From Zonotrichia leucophrys gambelii (lineage: Eukaryota; Chordata; Aves; Passeriformes; Passerellidae): a stretch of DNA of 64,000 nt. The position numbers and the translations under genes are program-made. The stretch lies in contig NC_088173.1 in NCBI RefSeq assembly GCF_028769735.1, forward strand, positions 18,664,038 to 18,728,037. Direction: 5' to 3'. The notes below the pieces were generated by a model. That model did not search any database and was not told where the DNA came from. It saw only the letters and a list, made by a program, of their open reading frames with translations. Positions 39,118 through 51,215 of this stretch are shown here, piece after piece (within the stretch, counting starts at the first letter, position 1; the number at the start of each line of letters is the position of its first letter).

Positions 39118-42100
39118 GATAACTCTTTCCCCTCCAGACACATCTCAGGACTCACACCCAGAAACACTATATTGTGTCTATATTAAGTAAATAATAGTAT
39201 TTTTATAAAAAAAAAAATGGAGGAAGTGTGACAAAGCCTATCTTTGTCATACTTTTATTCTCTATACACATGTACAGATTTTTTTTCTGAAGTAGATGGG
39301 ATACCAAGATTCAAACTCTTGTCTTTCTGGATTTAAACCAAAAATTATTCTAAACCTTGGATTAAAGGGGAACCTGGACTCAAACACTTCTTGGTTCTTC
39401 TGTTGCCTATGCAAACACACCCCATTTATTCAATAGCCCTGCACAGCAGCCAAAGAGATAAACACATCTTCCCTTTTCAGGCAGTCCAGCTTTTCAGCTT
39501 TCTAGGCTGTAACTCCACAGATTAGCACAAGACAACTTTCTATGTGTAAAGCAGAACAGCAACCTCTCATATTCCCCAAAAATTTCCTCAAGACACTAAC
39601 AGAAAGGCCAGCTGGTGATGTTAAATGTTGTGAGTTCAATAAACTGTGCACTTCAGGAAATTACTTCACTAAAATGGATGGTTTTCTGCTCCTAATGCTG
39701 ACCATATCAAAAAGGAAAATGTTAGTAGTCCTGTCTCATCAGTTTTGTAATAAAATTGCTTGCTTTGGTAACCTTTAGCCTTACAAAAAGCTTCAAAAAT
39801 ATCTCTCCCGTGTTTTCTCTTCAATAATAAATCTGACAACAATAAATGGGCCCTGTTAGCTGTCCAGAGTCTTTTAAATCACAGCCCTAAATAAAACAAA
39901 AGGTTGGGCTAGGAAATAAGATTAACAGAATGAAGTGAATCTCATTTAAAAAATTAAGTAACCATGGCTAGAATTCCTTTTCTTAATGCAGTGGAAGGCT
40001 CTAGCACACCATGGGAGACTAAAATAATAAATACTTACACCATTTCTTGCAAAGACTTAATAACTCCTTTGTTTGCAGCAGCTCTTTGCAAATTATGCAG
40101 TATAAAAGAGAATGATAATGAACCTTTTACTCCATATTTATTTCTGACCTTCAGCTGTAGAGGCTTGGTGCTGTATTCAGGTGACAGCTAGTTTTATAAA
40201 GCTGTGCTTGTGCATGGTCTCGCAGTTCTATGAGTATGACCCTGAACTTTTGCAGAACACATTTTTCTGAATAACCTCATATTTCCCTTTCCATATCTGG
40301 CTCCCAACATTTACCTTGAATTTATTATTTCAGTTTGGAGCCATCTAATTCCAGACACTTTGAGTCCCAAAATTTTTGGCTACTGTGAGGGGAAGACAAA
40401 CTCATGTTTTACTCCTAGAGTTATAATGCAATTGCAATTGGCCACCATCTATCTGCCTCCAGTAAGTGCTTCCAGTCTAACAGTAGCACCTCTTTCCATT
40501 ACTCTACTTAAGTCAAGCTGAATGTGTGAAAATGAAGAGTTTTAACCACTTGTGACAGTATAAATTTATGTAAGATCAGGCATCTCACCAGCCTGAATTG
40601 TTTCCAGCCATTCATATCCTGTCTTTCATTCCAGCAAATGGAAAACAGATGTAAAACTTTAAAGAACTTTCCTCTGCTATACTCTCCTTTTTTTTTTTCC
40701 TGTGAGAAAAGGCAAAGGCTTCTCATCTATAAGGATTTAATGTCTGAACACAGACATTTACAAATCAGGTTTCACTTGTACAACCTGTGAATTTCAGCAT
40801 CTTTACCATCAGTTGGTAGTGTCAGCCATCCTAACCCTGAGACCTTTACCTCCTCTTTTTGTCCTCTCTACTCCCACATTACTGGCTGACTACTTTCCTT
40901 TACAAAAGCATTACTGGGAAGAATTTTGCCACCTTAAATTCTGTCCAGAACTTATTCCCAAATAAGTTGTCTGCCAGCTTTAAACCTACCAAAAATTAGA
41001 GTTCTCACTATTCATTCTCTAAAACTTTCAATCTATTTTATCAGTACAAAACTCCATCATCTTTGCAAAGACAATAAAAATCCAACAATACTGCCCATAG
41101 CCAAGGTTGTAACAACCATTCATAAATTATGAATTACTTCAAATCAAATCTATGTATGTAATATATCTAAAAGTCCAACATCCTTCTTCTTTACTGGTCA
41201 TAATGATGCTTTCATTGCATCACCATTTCCTAGATTTATTTTTTTTTTCAATAAGTCACTTTCTCTGTAGCAGAGATACTGGAACAAAGAGAGGGAACAG
41301 TTCTGCTAACACTTCCACAAACAAGGCACATTACACTTAAATTTTCATTTAAGAGCCCCTATGACTATGGAAATTGCATTCTGGAAGTAAAACAAGGATC
41401 AAAAATTGCTAAAATGAATTTGATCACAGAAAAGCATCTGTTTACAATCTGATAAAGTAGGGGATTTGCAGATTTTTTCTGGAATGTTTCTCAGTGTCTG
41501 CCTGAAAGGAAAGTAATAGCACAGGAGAAAGTAGTCCACATTCCAGATCCAGGATGAACATTACATTACAATTACTAATGAATTAAACATAAACCTGTGA
41601 GAAGTTGCTACATAGTTTAGGATTTTGTCTGAGAAGTAACTGGCATTTTAACATATGTTTTTTGAAAACTGATTTAAACAAGAAAAACAAAAACAGCTTC
41701 CATGTCTCCTAAAAAGAAAAAAAACAGGCTAGAAATACCTTCCTTTGGTTTGTGATTATTGTTGCTCTGCTGTTTAAAAAGTGAAATCAAGTCTTTTTAA
41801 TCAAGTCTCTTGTTTCATATACATCTACTGATGCAAAGGATCATTAGGCACTCCCAAATGATGAGGAAGTCAAGATCATGTTAGAAAGATTATTGATGTG
41901 ACATATTTGTTTTTCCCTTGATATTTGCTGCAGAATAACTAATCCAAGAGTCTGCACATCAATATTTTTATTTTACATCCATGAATGCAACCAGCCTGTA
42001 TCATCAATTGCACATCAATTGTTCAGGGTACATGCCAAGAAGAGGCCACAAAAAGATATTAATTACTTTTTGCTCTTATTTGCACTAATGCCATCTAACA

Positions 42101-44850
42101 GTGATGCCTTGCACTTCATAGATTATAGCATCTTCAATACTCATTCAGTTACAGTAACTCATTTAGTAACATTAGGCACTATGCAGGAGAATTAATGTGT
42201 TAATATTTCATTAAAACATGTGGTTAATTAGGAATTTATTGCTTTAGGGTTGGGGGTTTTTCTTGGTTTTATCTCTGTGTGCAGGCTGTGAGCAATGGTT
42301 CCTGGGAACCACACTCACTGCTACATAGCATAGGCAGAACAATACTGGATGGTTTTGGTGTTTACATAAAGCAGCTAGACCAAGTGGCGATATGACTGTC
42401 CTCTAATCACATGTACCAATATACATGGATTACAACATTTAAGCATGATAAAGGGCATGAGCTAAATAAAGCTGCCACTCTTGCACACAACTGACAGCAT
42501 TTGCATTCACCAAACTGCTCCCTGATGCTTCCATGTCATGGGCCAAGCCTGGAGAGCCCCAAACTGGGGTTACAGGAGTCACGTGCCACACCCATCCTAG
42601 CAGAAATTAGTGACTGTGCATGTCAGTGATGCTGGGCACAAACAGAAACCTTTCCCTTAGCTCTACAAATGCAGCTCAGTCACTTTGTAAAACACTAAGT
42701 GAGCACACAAGCTTCAGCAAAGAGCAGCTAAGAGGTGCAGTGAGGTCCATAAACCAGGAATACCCAAGAGTGTAAGACTGTGTTACCATGCAGCATCACA
42801 GTCCTTTACACAGACTGCTGAAATCACTTAAGAATGTGCTGCCTCTTTTAAACAAATAGTTGACTCAGTAGTCCTCTGATTTTTCTTGGCAATTTCTTTT
42901 TAACTTGCTTATGCAGGCGCTGTGAAAGTATGAGCTCTCCATTAAAGCCATCATAAACAACATTTCCAGCCTGACCCCATTAATGAGCTCTGCATTCATG
43001 TAAAGGATTGTTACGTGGTAGTAGTTTATCAGGATGAATAAAAAAGTGATTGTTTTAATGGTTCTAAAATCCAGCAGAAAGAAATGCTGGTGAAGTTTTT
43101 CTCCAAAGTTAGATACTTTAAAAGTCCAAAACTTTAACAAAGGGCATTTCTGTGTTTATGCCTGTGTGTGTATTTGTATGCAAGGGTAGTAGTAGGAAAT
43201 ACTCTCAAGCACTGAAATATACATATCTAGCATGCATAAATTAATGTTATAGGGCTTTTGTGTACATGCCAGGAATGGTACAAGCAGGAAAAATGACATT
43301 AATATGTTTTATTTGATTAGTATTGGCATAAAAACATCACATTACCATTTGTTTCCTTTATGAAACCCAAGACTTAAGTGGAAATCTAACATAATATATT
43401 TACACCCAAGGAAAGTAAGCATGCAAGTTAGTACTAAAATAACTGTTACAATAAAAATTATAAAAAATACCTTTTACTTTGAAATATTATCTGCAGTAAG
43501 AATATTTTCAGGGCAAAAACGCAAAAAAGGAAAACACGCTTTCTGATGAAAACCATGATTTTAATCTCATCTGTTTATGCAAGATGTTAAAGTTATTATA
43601 CTTGAAAGAAGAATATAATTATGATATTATATTATAATTATTCTATTCCTTTTCTCCTACTTGGTGTACTATTATGACATTTAGATACATATTTGATGAT
43701 TTTAAGCACAACTAATATTTCCCATGCAATTTTTATTTAATGCAATAAAGAACACAAAATGCAACATTTCCTCCAAGTACCTTCTGAAAAACGACTGTAA
43801 TATCACATTAATATTCAGAGCTCTGACATTCAATATTCAAATGTTTTTATCCCTGGTTCCTTTTCAAAAGCAAGACATGGGCTCTTGCTATCTTGCCACA
43901 ACACCTTGGACCCACAGTAACCTCCCTTCACTCTCATGCCACCACTTCACATGACCACTGCCGTTTGTTTACTGGTGCTTCTCTCCTGTACACTGAGCAT
44001 CCTGCCAGCCTGGCTACTCACCTTTCCAAGGGCTGCAAAACCTCACCCACCAGACTAAGAAAAACCTGGCATACATTACATTTGCAGTTCTTCAGATAAT
44101 TCAGTTAGTTTGAGTGTAGGATTTTTTGCATGCAAGTTTGGCCCTATCAAGAGAGCTCAAGAAGTTCAGTGGAGAAAATCCTTCTCTTCTTTGACACATG
44201 AAAGAATAAATAAAAATGCTTAATACTTTTTAAAAGTGTAGTCTATATACTAAAACCCGGCAGGATTTCTGCCACCTATTTTATACCTTTATAATGTTGT
44301 TAATGAGAATTAGCATGGAGAAAACAAGAGAGGCTCATATTTTCAGCCAATTAGCATCTGACAGATAACACAGTAGGAATTCAGTTTGCACCCCTAAATT
44401 GTAGCAAAAAACGTGCTTCTGACATCAACATCCTTGAAATAAGCCTCAAGGCAAAGTTAATTTTTAAGCATAGTTAAATCAGATGCTAATATATAACACA
44501 GTGCATGCCAGATATTGTTTTTATTATTTTAATCAAATTACTGCACTAACAAAAAGCCAGATTTGTAAACAAGGTTTGTGGTTTAGAAATTTTAATTTTT
44601 AAAAGTGTACTTCTTGTTAGAGAGTGTATTTTAGATTCCTTTCAGTGTTGCTGGCTAATACATACAGGACCCAGTATCAACAAATTCTTTCTACAGATTA
44701 GAAAATTCATTTTCCCCAGAAAAACTGAGAAATGTCGAGAAACAGAGTACAGACGTATATTATTCAGCTAAATAAGATATACTAAAAGTAATGACAGATG
44801 CTTTTATACACAGAACTATTCTAAAATAGTGCCCTCAGCTAAGCAAAGGC

Positions 44851-44881
44851 AGGGGGAGGAGAGAAAAAGGAGGAAGAGAAG
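44851..44881 (+). repeat. 31-base polypurine tract
   Basis: An uninterrupted run of A and G beginning AGGGGGAGGAGAG and ending GGAAGAGAAG. With the preceding AAAGGC it extends further with one interruption. Purine tracts of this kind can adopt triplex-type structures; no function is shown here. Confidence 0.8.
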
Positions 44882-45150
44882 CCCAAAACTTCAAGCATTT
44901 CCATTTAAAGAGATTAATTCATTTAGAGGAAACGAAAAACACTCCAAAATTCATTACACATAGGTTATATACACTAAGAAAAAAAACACCATGTAAAACT
45001 AGCCAAAATATCTGGCTCAGATACAAACTCTGATTTATACATTAGTTTTCTGCGTAGTGAAATTATTTTCTCTGGGATCAGAGGCAGTGTTTTCATTAGA
45101 AAGTCAATACTTTCTGTTTTCTAGTTTAAAAATGGTCCAACCAATGGTCC

Positions 45151-45339
45151 TGTATTGGGTTTGCATGGCCAAGCTTTAGTAGCAGGAGTGCTACAGGGGT
45201 GCCTTCTGAGAGAAGCTGCCAGAAGCTTCCTCCACGTCCAAGAGAGCCTATCCCTGGCAGCTCCATAGATAGAAGTGCCACTGACCAATGCCAGGCCAAT
45301 TTAATGGAGAAGTGGTGGTAAGGCCTCTGTGATAACAGA
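45151..45339 (+). mobile_element. 5' fragment of a family A LTR (left arm of an inverted pair)
   Basis: Starts with TGTATTGGGTTTGCATGGCC, the LTR start seen on the opposite strand at 2474, and continues through 'agtagcaggagtgctacagg' and 'gagagaagctgccagaagc' to 'ctctgtgataacag'. It stops there, where the sequence turns into a minus-strand LTR. Only about the first 189 bases of the LTR are present. Confidence 0.8.
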
Positions 45340-45761
45340 CTGGCCTTCTCCTGAGCTGCTGCTGGATTTCTGCCTCCCCATGGTCCTGCAGGGGCACAGC
45401 TGCTTCTCCATAACCCTCACCACAGGCCCCAGGGGAACCTCAGCTCCAGTGCCTCAAGCACCTCCTGCCCCTCCTTCTCCACCACCTTTGGTATCTGCAG
45501 ATTTCCCTCTCACATTCTGTTACCCCACTCTTCCCTGGTTGCAATTACATCTGGGAAATAATTTTCTTTTCCTTCTCAAATCTGTTGTCACAGAGGAGTT
45601 ATTCTCAATTCCTAATTGGCTTGGCCTTGGCCAGGAGTGGCTCTGTCCTGGAGCCAGCTGCCCTAGGTTCTGCTGGACATGGAGGGAGCTTCTGGCAGCT
45701 TCCCACAGAAGCCACCCCTGTAGCCTCCTGCTACCAAAACCTGCCCATAAAAACTAATACA
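45340..45761 (-). mobile_element. Family A LTR fragment (right half of an inverted pair)
   Basis: Read on the minus strand, it starts at 45761 with TGTATTAGTTTTTATGGGC. It continues through 'gaagctgccagaagctccct' and 'cctctgtgacaacaga', then into the GC-rich interior that matches 1860-2090 of the first LTR ('gcacagctgcttc', 'caagcacctcctgcccctcc'). It breaks off at about 45340. The 142-codon plus-strand frame at 45329-45757 is antisense to the LTR. Confidence 0.8.
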
Positions 45762-48334
45762 ACACACAAGAGAAAAACCGAAACAAGATAAATGTTTGGA
45801 TATGCCGTTAAAAGCTTCCCAAGAAGCATAGGCTTTAGAAATATCTGCTAGCTCAGCTAACCCATTTTCCATTTTCTCCCGTGTCTCCCATCATTTTAGG
45901 GTAAATCAATAAACTATCTTCAGCCAGAATACTATTCCTGCAAAACAGAAATCTTAAAACATTGAACACCTATAATAAAACTAAAATGCTAAGTCTATAT
46001 CATACCTGAAAATGCAATTTCCAAGAGCTCCCAGCTTGTTTTCTCAACATGCAGAAAAAGAATTTTCATCCATTCTTATTCCTAACCACATTTTCAAGAG
46101 ATACACAACTTATCCACAGCTCAGTTCTACTATTATGATAGAGCATCATGCAGTGTCATTTTATACCAGGAGCTGAGATCATGTGTTTTCACTTAAATGC
46201 TTAATTAGAAGTCCCATCACTGTCAGGGAAGGGTGTTGGCATAAGAGAGCGTTAGTAAGTGAAGTCTAGAAACAAACACTTTCCTTATTTGAGTAGAACT
46301 CTAGAGCACTTCTTTTATTTTTAGTAACATAAAGGAGTGTGTTCAATGGGTAATTCATTCTCACAGCTCTAGATTTATAGCTCTCTCAGTTTATTATCCT
46401 ATTAATAAGACCACTGCAGAAATGGTCAATGTTTTATTTGCATTCGGCAGCCCTTCTTAGTGAGATATACATCCCAAAAAGATCATCGGTACTTTATTCA
46501 GCTGGTCTCTCAAAGGAGAAATCATTCTCAGAAAAAGTTCAGGAATCTTTCCTTAGCAGCTTATTGTCAAGGTACAGTCATAAACTTGATGACTACACTT
46601 AAAACAAAACTATGGATATTGTGATCACAGATATAATCCCCTATACAGTGTGTCTATCAACATTCTATGTCACATTCTGACTTAGAAGCTAACAGCATTT
46701 TGTCACATTTCAGTATTCTTTATTTGAAAAAGAATATAATTAAACATAGCTTCTATATACTTATGGAAAACAAACGCTCTGGGATAGAACAAGCAAGGAA
46801 GGTGAAAGCTTAGTCAGAAATACACATTGCATCTTACAGCAAATGTAAACAGACTGCTATTATCTGAAAATTCCATCAAGTTTGTATGCTTTTAATTGCT
46901 AAGCAAAAGAAAAGCAAGCATCTAAGAATATACGCCTGTACAGTTCATGCAGGCTATAGATAAAATATTTTGCCTCAACCATTGCAGTGCTTACTGGTGG
47001 CTACAGCTCTCCTGATGGTCATCTATAAAATAGTGAGGAGAATGTTAGAGAATATAAGCAGCCTGACATATACCTAGACTACTGAAACCATTAAATAATC
47101 CCCCTTTCTTTTAAAGTACGGACAGTTCTGAAAAACTCTGCCGCCTAGATGTTTGACATTCACTCATGACAACAATGTTCACACACAACAAATGTGTATG
47201 AACTACACATTTAGTTTACCAGAGGCCCAACTGAAGCAAATCTCTGCCTCACCAGGGCTATCCTCAACACTGGGCAGTAAAAAGCTCAAGAATGTGATAA
47301 TGGAATCCAAAAGAAGTAGGTCTTGAGCAACAAACATAAAAGAAGCCACTGTTGTTGAATTTCCCTTGCTGTTTTCCAGTAGTTGAATATTTTGTGGTCA
47401 AAGGTTTGCCTCCAAGACTTTTAAAATGGCAAGTTTCACTTCCATTAAGCTCTTTGAAAAAAATGCTGTGTTAATAGTTTCATTAAATCGCATTAACCAT
47501 AGGCACAGTGAATGCAGACATCAAACACTAAGAGAAAACTACATAAGATTTTTACTTGCCTTTTTCAACATTGGAACGTGTTTCCTTAAAGACATACTTT
47601 CATTTTACAGACCATACTGGATATAGTAGTAAATGTCTATATACTGCCCTTAACTCCATCCCTTCCTTGCCAATTCTACCAAACTGTTCAAGGAAATACA
47701 CAATGTAAGCAAGATATGTTAAGTTTCATCTTGCTAGGCAAAGTCCTTGCTCACAGGTATAGATGTGTATGTTGAAAGGAAGAAACAAGATTGTCTTGGA
47801 ACTACACCTTATCTCATGCAGCCAGAGCTACAGTTAAGATGATTTGTGTAAGTATTTTTTCTTAAAAGAAAAAAAAGTAAGATGAGGGTCTGAAATTAAC
47901 TTTGTGGATTACTGTAGGTTTAATTTTTTTTCTTTTTACTGAGCTGTTCTGTGAAATGCAACAGCACAATATTCTTCAGGTTAAAAAAAACAGAGGAGTT
48001 TTTCTTGAAATAATTCTTTTTTGAGGGGACAAAACTGAGGTTGGCTAATGTTTGAGCACGTGCTTCTTGTGTTGCAGTCAATAACTGCATGTGTCAGTGT
48101 AGTCCTAGGAACAGCAGCTGCTATTTGTCCACAAGAAGCCTCACATGAAGCAAAGCAGAACAGGCCAAAGCCAAAAACTGACTATAGCTTTAATTCTACC
48201 TTTACCTGCCTCTAGCAATAGCAGAAGTTCTCAAACAGACATGGAAGTACTGGAGTATCAGTAGTCCTGAGCAGCAAGAATGCAGCCCAGTGATCAAGGC
48301 AGAGTGGTTCCTCGCCTCTGCTCAGCACTCAGGA
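45762..48334. other. Unique AT-rich non-coding DNA
   Basis: About 2.6 kb. Only short frames, no recognised gene, RNA or repeat. Confidence 0.55.
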
Positions 48335-48548
48335 GGACACAGAGGAGATGGAGACAGATCCTTCTTGATAAGGATGGTGGTAGGACAAGGGGCAATGGTC
48401 ACACATTAGGTTTCCCAGATAGGTTATGCAATCTCCATCTTTGCAGATAGCCAAAACTAGAAAACAGGGCCCTGAGAAATCTGATCAGAACTGAGTTGGA
48501 CTAGGTGATCTGCAGAAGAGGCTCCTCCAGCCTAGACTTTGATTCTGA
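48335..48548 (+). mobile_element. CR1 non-LTR retrotransposon 3' fragment, internally deleted
   Basis: Blocks 'taggacaaggggcaatgg', 'ggttatgcaatctccatct', 'ttggactaggtgatctgcag' and 'ctcctccagcctagac' follow the CR1 ORF2 end and 3' UTR in order. Just after 'gtcacacatt' (about 48404) the sequence jumps to 'tttcccagataggtt', so a piece of the consensus is missing. The octamer tail is reduced to 'gattctg'. Confidence 0.75.
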
Positions 48549-50687
48549 GCAATTTGCTAGCAAAAAGCATGAAGACACATCAATGGTGAAGCAAATCATT
48601 GCCTAGTAAAGGGAAACCTGACAGAGCAAAGAGAGTTGATTGGGAGCACACAGACATGTGTGTTATCAAAGATTGTGTGAGCAAGACAACATTATGGAAA
48701 AGTAGGAGAGAAAAAAGCAGTTACCATCAAAACAAGAATGGTGTTAACACACTGTTCAAAGTGAGTATTTATTGAATAGAAGTATAGACAAAATCTTGTA
48801 GAGGCCAATATGGAGAAAATAAAGTAGACAACAACAGTGGAAAAACATGGTTCAAAACTACCTGGTTTTGTACTTCTGTAGTGATGTTAAAATAAGAATG
48901 TTGTTTATAATCATCCTGTGACCAAGTGTTAGTTTGACACCTTACTGCAAAAAAAATTATTTTATATTTTCCTTTAAACTTATTTGCCACACAATGATTC
49001 ATATTTTTCAATTTGGGGCTAAAATGAGACATTTTTAAGTTCAGATGTAGGGTTACGCATTTCACCTTTTTTTTCCCCACTTTTGTCCATCTGTACATCC
49101 TCATCACTTATTCAACAACTTCAAATAAAATGGTAACTTCAGTCAAGTGAAAATTTTTAAAGGGAAAATAAAATCAAGAATGAAGAATGAAGAAATCATT
49201 GACTAAAAAAAAAAATAAAGGTTTCTAAAGCATATTTAATCTTCACTTATTTAAAGTTTTAATTCTTAAAATTTTCATAAACCATTTCTAACTCAGCTAA
49301 GCAGCTTTTACTGTGGTGGTGTGAGCTTGTCTGTTTATCCCTCCTGCACAAGGTTTTGCGTCTGTCAGCAGATTTCAGCCATGTTTGAAGTAAAGCAGTT
49401 AGGGTTAGTCTCCTATGACATTCCTCCACAGCACAGGTATCCATGGCTACATGAAGCCATGGAGCCTTGGCTACTGAGAAGCCAAGATTGCAGTGTGTTC
49501 TGCTGAGTGGGAGAGAGTTTGTGTGCCACCACACTCACACAAAGTAACGAAGACCCACTTATTTATGGCCTGCCAGCAACAGAATCTGGGGAAAAAGATC
49601 CTGGACTAGCCCCAAGTTCAGGAGAAAAATTTTACTTCTTGAACAGCCATTTATAAGCCTAAGTGTCTAAAATATCTGTGATTAGAACAGCAGCACCTTA
49701 GCTTTTTTTGTACAATGAGAAATCATTATTAGAAATCTGTCTCTCAAACTTGGGAAAGAAAAATTGCCAAAAATGGTCCATTCATAACTGGAATGTCTGC
49801 TGTCTGTACATAACACATAACGTCCAATCTTATAATTCCTTACATTATGCACCTCGAATCTTCTCTTTTCCTGGACATGTCCAAATGTGATTATAACTAT
49901 CACAGCAACAGAATTGAAAATGTACTTAATTTACAATTTGCTGTAGATTTTTAACAGTATTATCAGAAAATTTAAGTCTGCCTGGACTTCAATTAGACCA
50001 TATCTACCTCTGAAAATATTATTATTATTAAGATGTGTAAAATTATGCAATCAAGTCAATTCTAATTACACTGGAGAATAATAGCACATGGCAATTTCAA
50101 TACCAATAGTATTTCAAAAGCATCCATAATAAATTTCTAGACATAATCCAAATTATTTCCTGTCTTTGAAATAGTATTTTCTTCTTTTCTGAAGGTGAAA
50201 AACCTATTTCCATTTTTTAGGTTCAAAACTGAGTTAGACTGCATTTTTAAGGTAATTTGTTTTCTTAGTATAATTAAAACTATAACTATCTTCCAATAAA
50301 CGCATTAACAATTCAAAATGAGAGATTTATTAGCATCTTAATCTCCAATTATGTTTTTCCAGCCACAGTTTTTCTCCTTCTAAGTCATCTGTGAGGAAAA
50401 TTTATTCAATTGCATTTTAAAATGCCCCTAGGGCTGGCATAAGTACTGAGGATCCTATTGACAAAAGCTGAACCTTTCTGTACATCTGCTTATTTTAAGA
50501 TCCTGTGTATTGAATTATTCCAATCCTACAACATTAATGACTTGTTCATTATAGTCTTCTTTTGGCTTCCACTCCACTCCCATCTTTCTGGATTCAGGCC
50601 ATTGACAGCCAAACCTTTGCTCACATGAAGGGCTCTCCATATAGAGAATCGGGAAAAAAAATCAGTGACAATGACAGCACAATGTGC
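48549..50687. other. Unique AT-rich non-coding DNA
   Basis: About 2.1 kb. A 112-codon minus-strand frame at 48769-49107 and two 61-91-codon overlapping frames near 49259-49534 resemble nothing known to me. No RNA or repeat recognised. Confidence 0.5.
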
Positions 50688-51215
50688 TCGTTTTGGCTAG
50701 GGCAGAGTTAAGTCCCTCATAGAAGCTGGTATGGGACTGTGTTTTGGATTTGTGCTGAAAGCAGTGTGAATAACAGGGATGTTTTCATTATTGCTGAGCA
50801 GTGCTCCTCATCCCAGCCAGCCAGCAAGAAGGCTGGAGGTGCACAAGGAGTTGGGAGAGGACACTGCTGGGGCAGCTGACCTGCACTGACCAAAGGGATA
50901 TTCCAAATTCCATAGCACATGTTGTCAGGCTCAGCATCTAAAGCTGGGGGAGGAGTGATGATATTTGTCCTCAGAAGTCAGCACTATATGTGATGGAGAA
51001 CAGCTTTCCTGGGAAAGCTGCCTGTCCATGGCAAGTGGTGAATGAATCACTTTGCTTGGTTTTGTTTCCACAAGCAGCTTTTGCTTTACCAATTAAACTA
51101 TCTTTAACTCAACCCATGAGTTTCCTCGCTTTTCCAATTCTCTTGCCCATCCCACCGGGGGTGTAAGTAAACAGCACTATGGGACTTGGTTTTTGTTTGG
51201 GGTTAAATCACATCA
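50688..51215 (+). mobile_element. Solo LTR of an avian endogenous retrovirus (family B)
   Basis: From 'cgttttggctagggcagagttaa' through 'tgttttggatttgtgctg', 'aacagggatgttttcattat', 'aggctggaggtgcacaagg' and 'ctgaccaaagggatattcc' to 'tttggggttaaatcacatca', this follows a bird LTR family that I recognise (ERVL-like by inference). A TATA-like stretch 'catctaaagctgggg' is followed further on by 'attaaactatctttaactca', where the poly-A signal region of this family lies. Near full length, no flanking retroviral genes, hence a solo LTR. The terminal bases have decayed from TG...CA. Confidence 0.8.

Larger units (their letters stand above)
38773..45150. other. Unique AT-rich non-coding DNA
   Basis: About 6.4 kb with short frames only. 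It holds a compound simple repeat at 39063-39117, an imperfect AT palindrome at 43610-43644 and a 31-base purine tract at 44851-44881. GC-richer patches near 42520-42680 and 43890-44060 are not repeats that I recognise. Confidence 0.55.

Noticed and set aside
44025..44058. Minus-strand 33-base segment between an acceptor-like tract and GTGAGT
   Set aside because: Very short, and the peptide frames give no recognisable or clearly compatible sequence.
45329..45757. 142-codon plus-strand frame
   Set aside because: Antisense to the minus-strand LTR fragment at 45340-45761.
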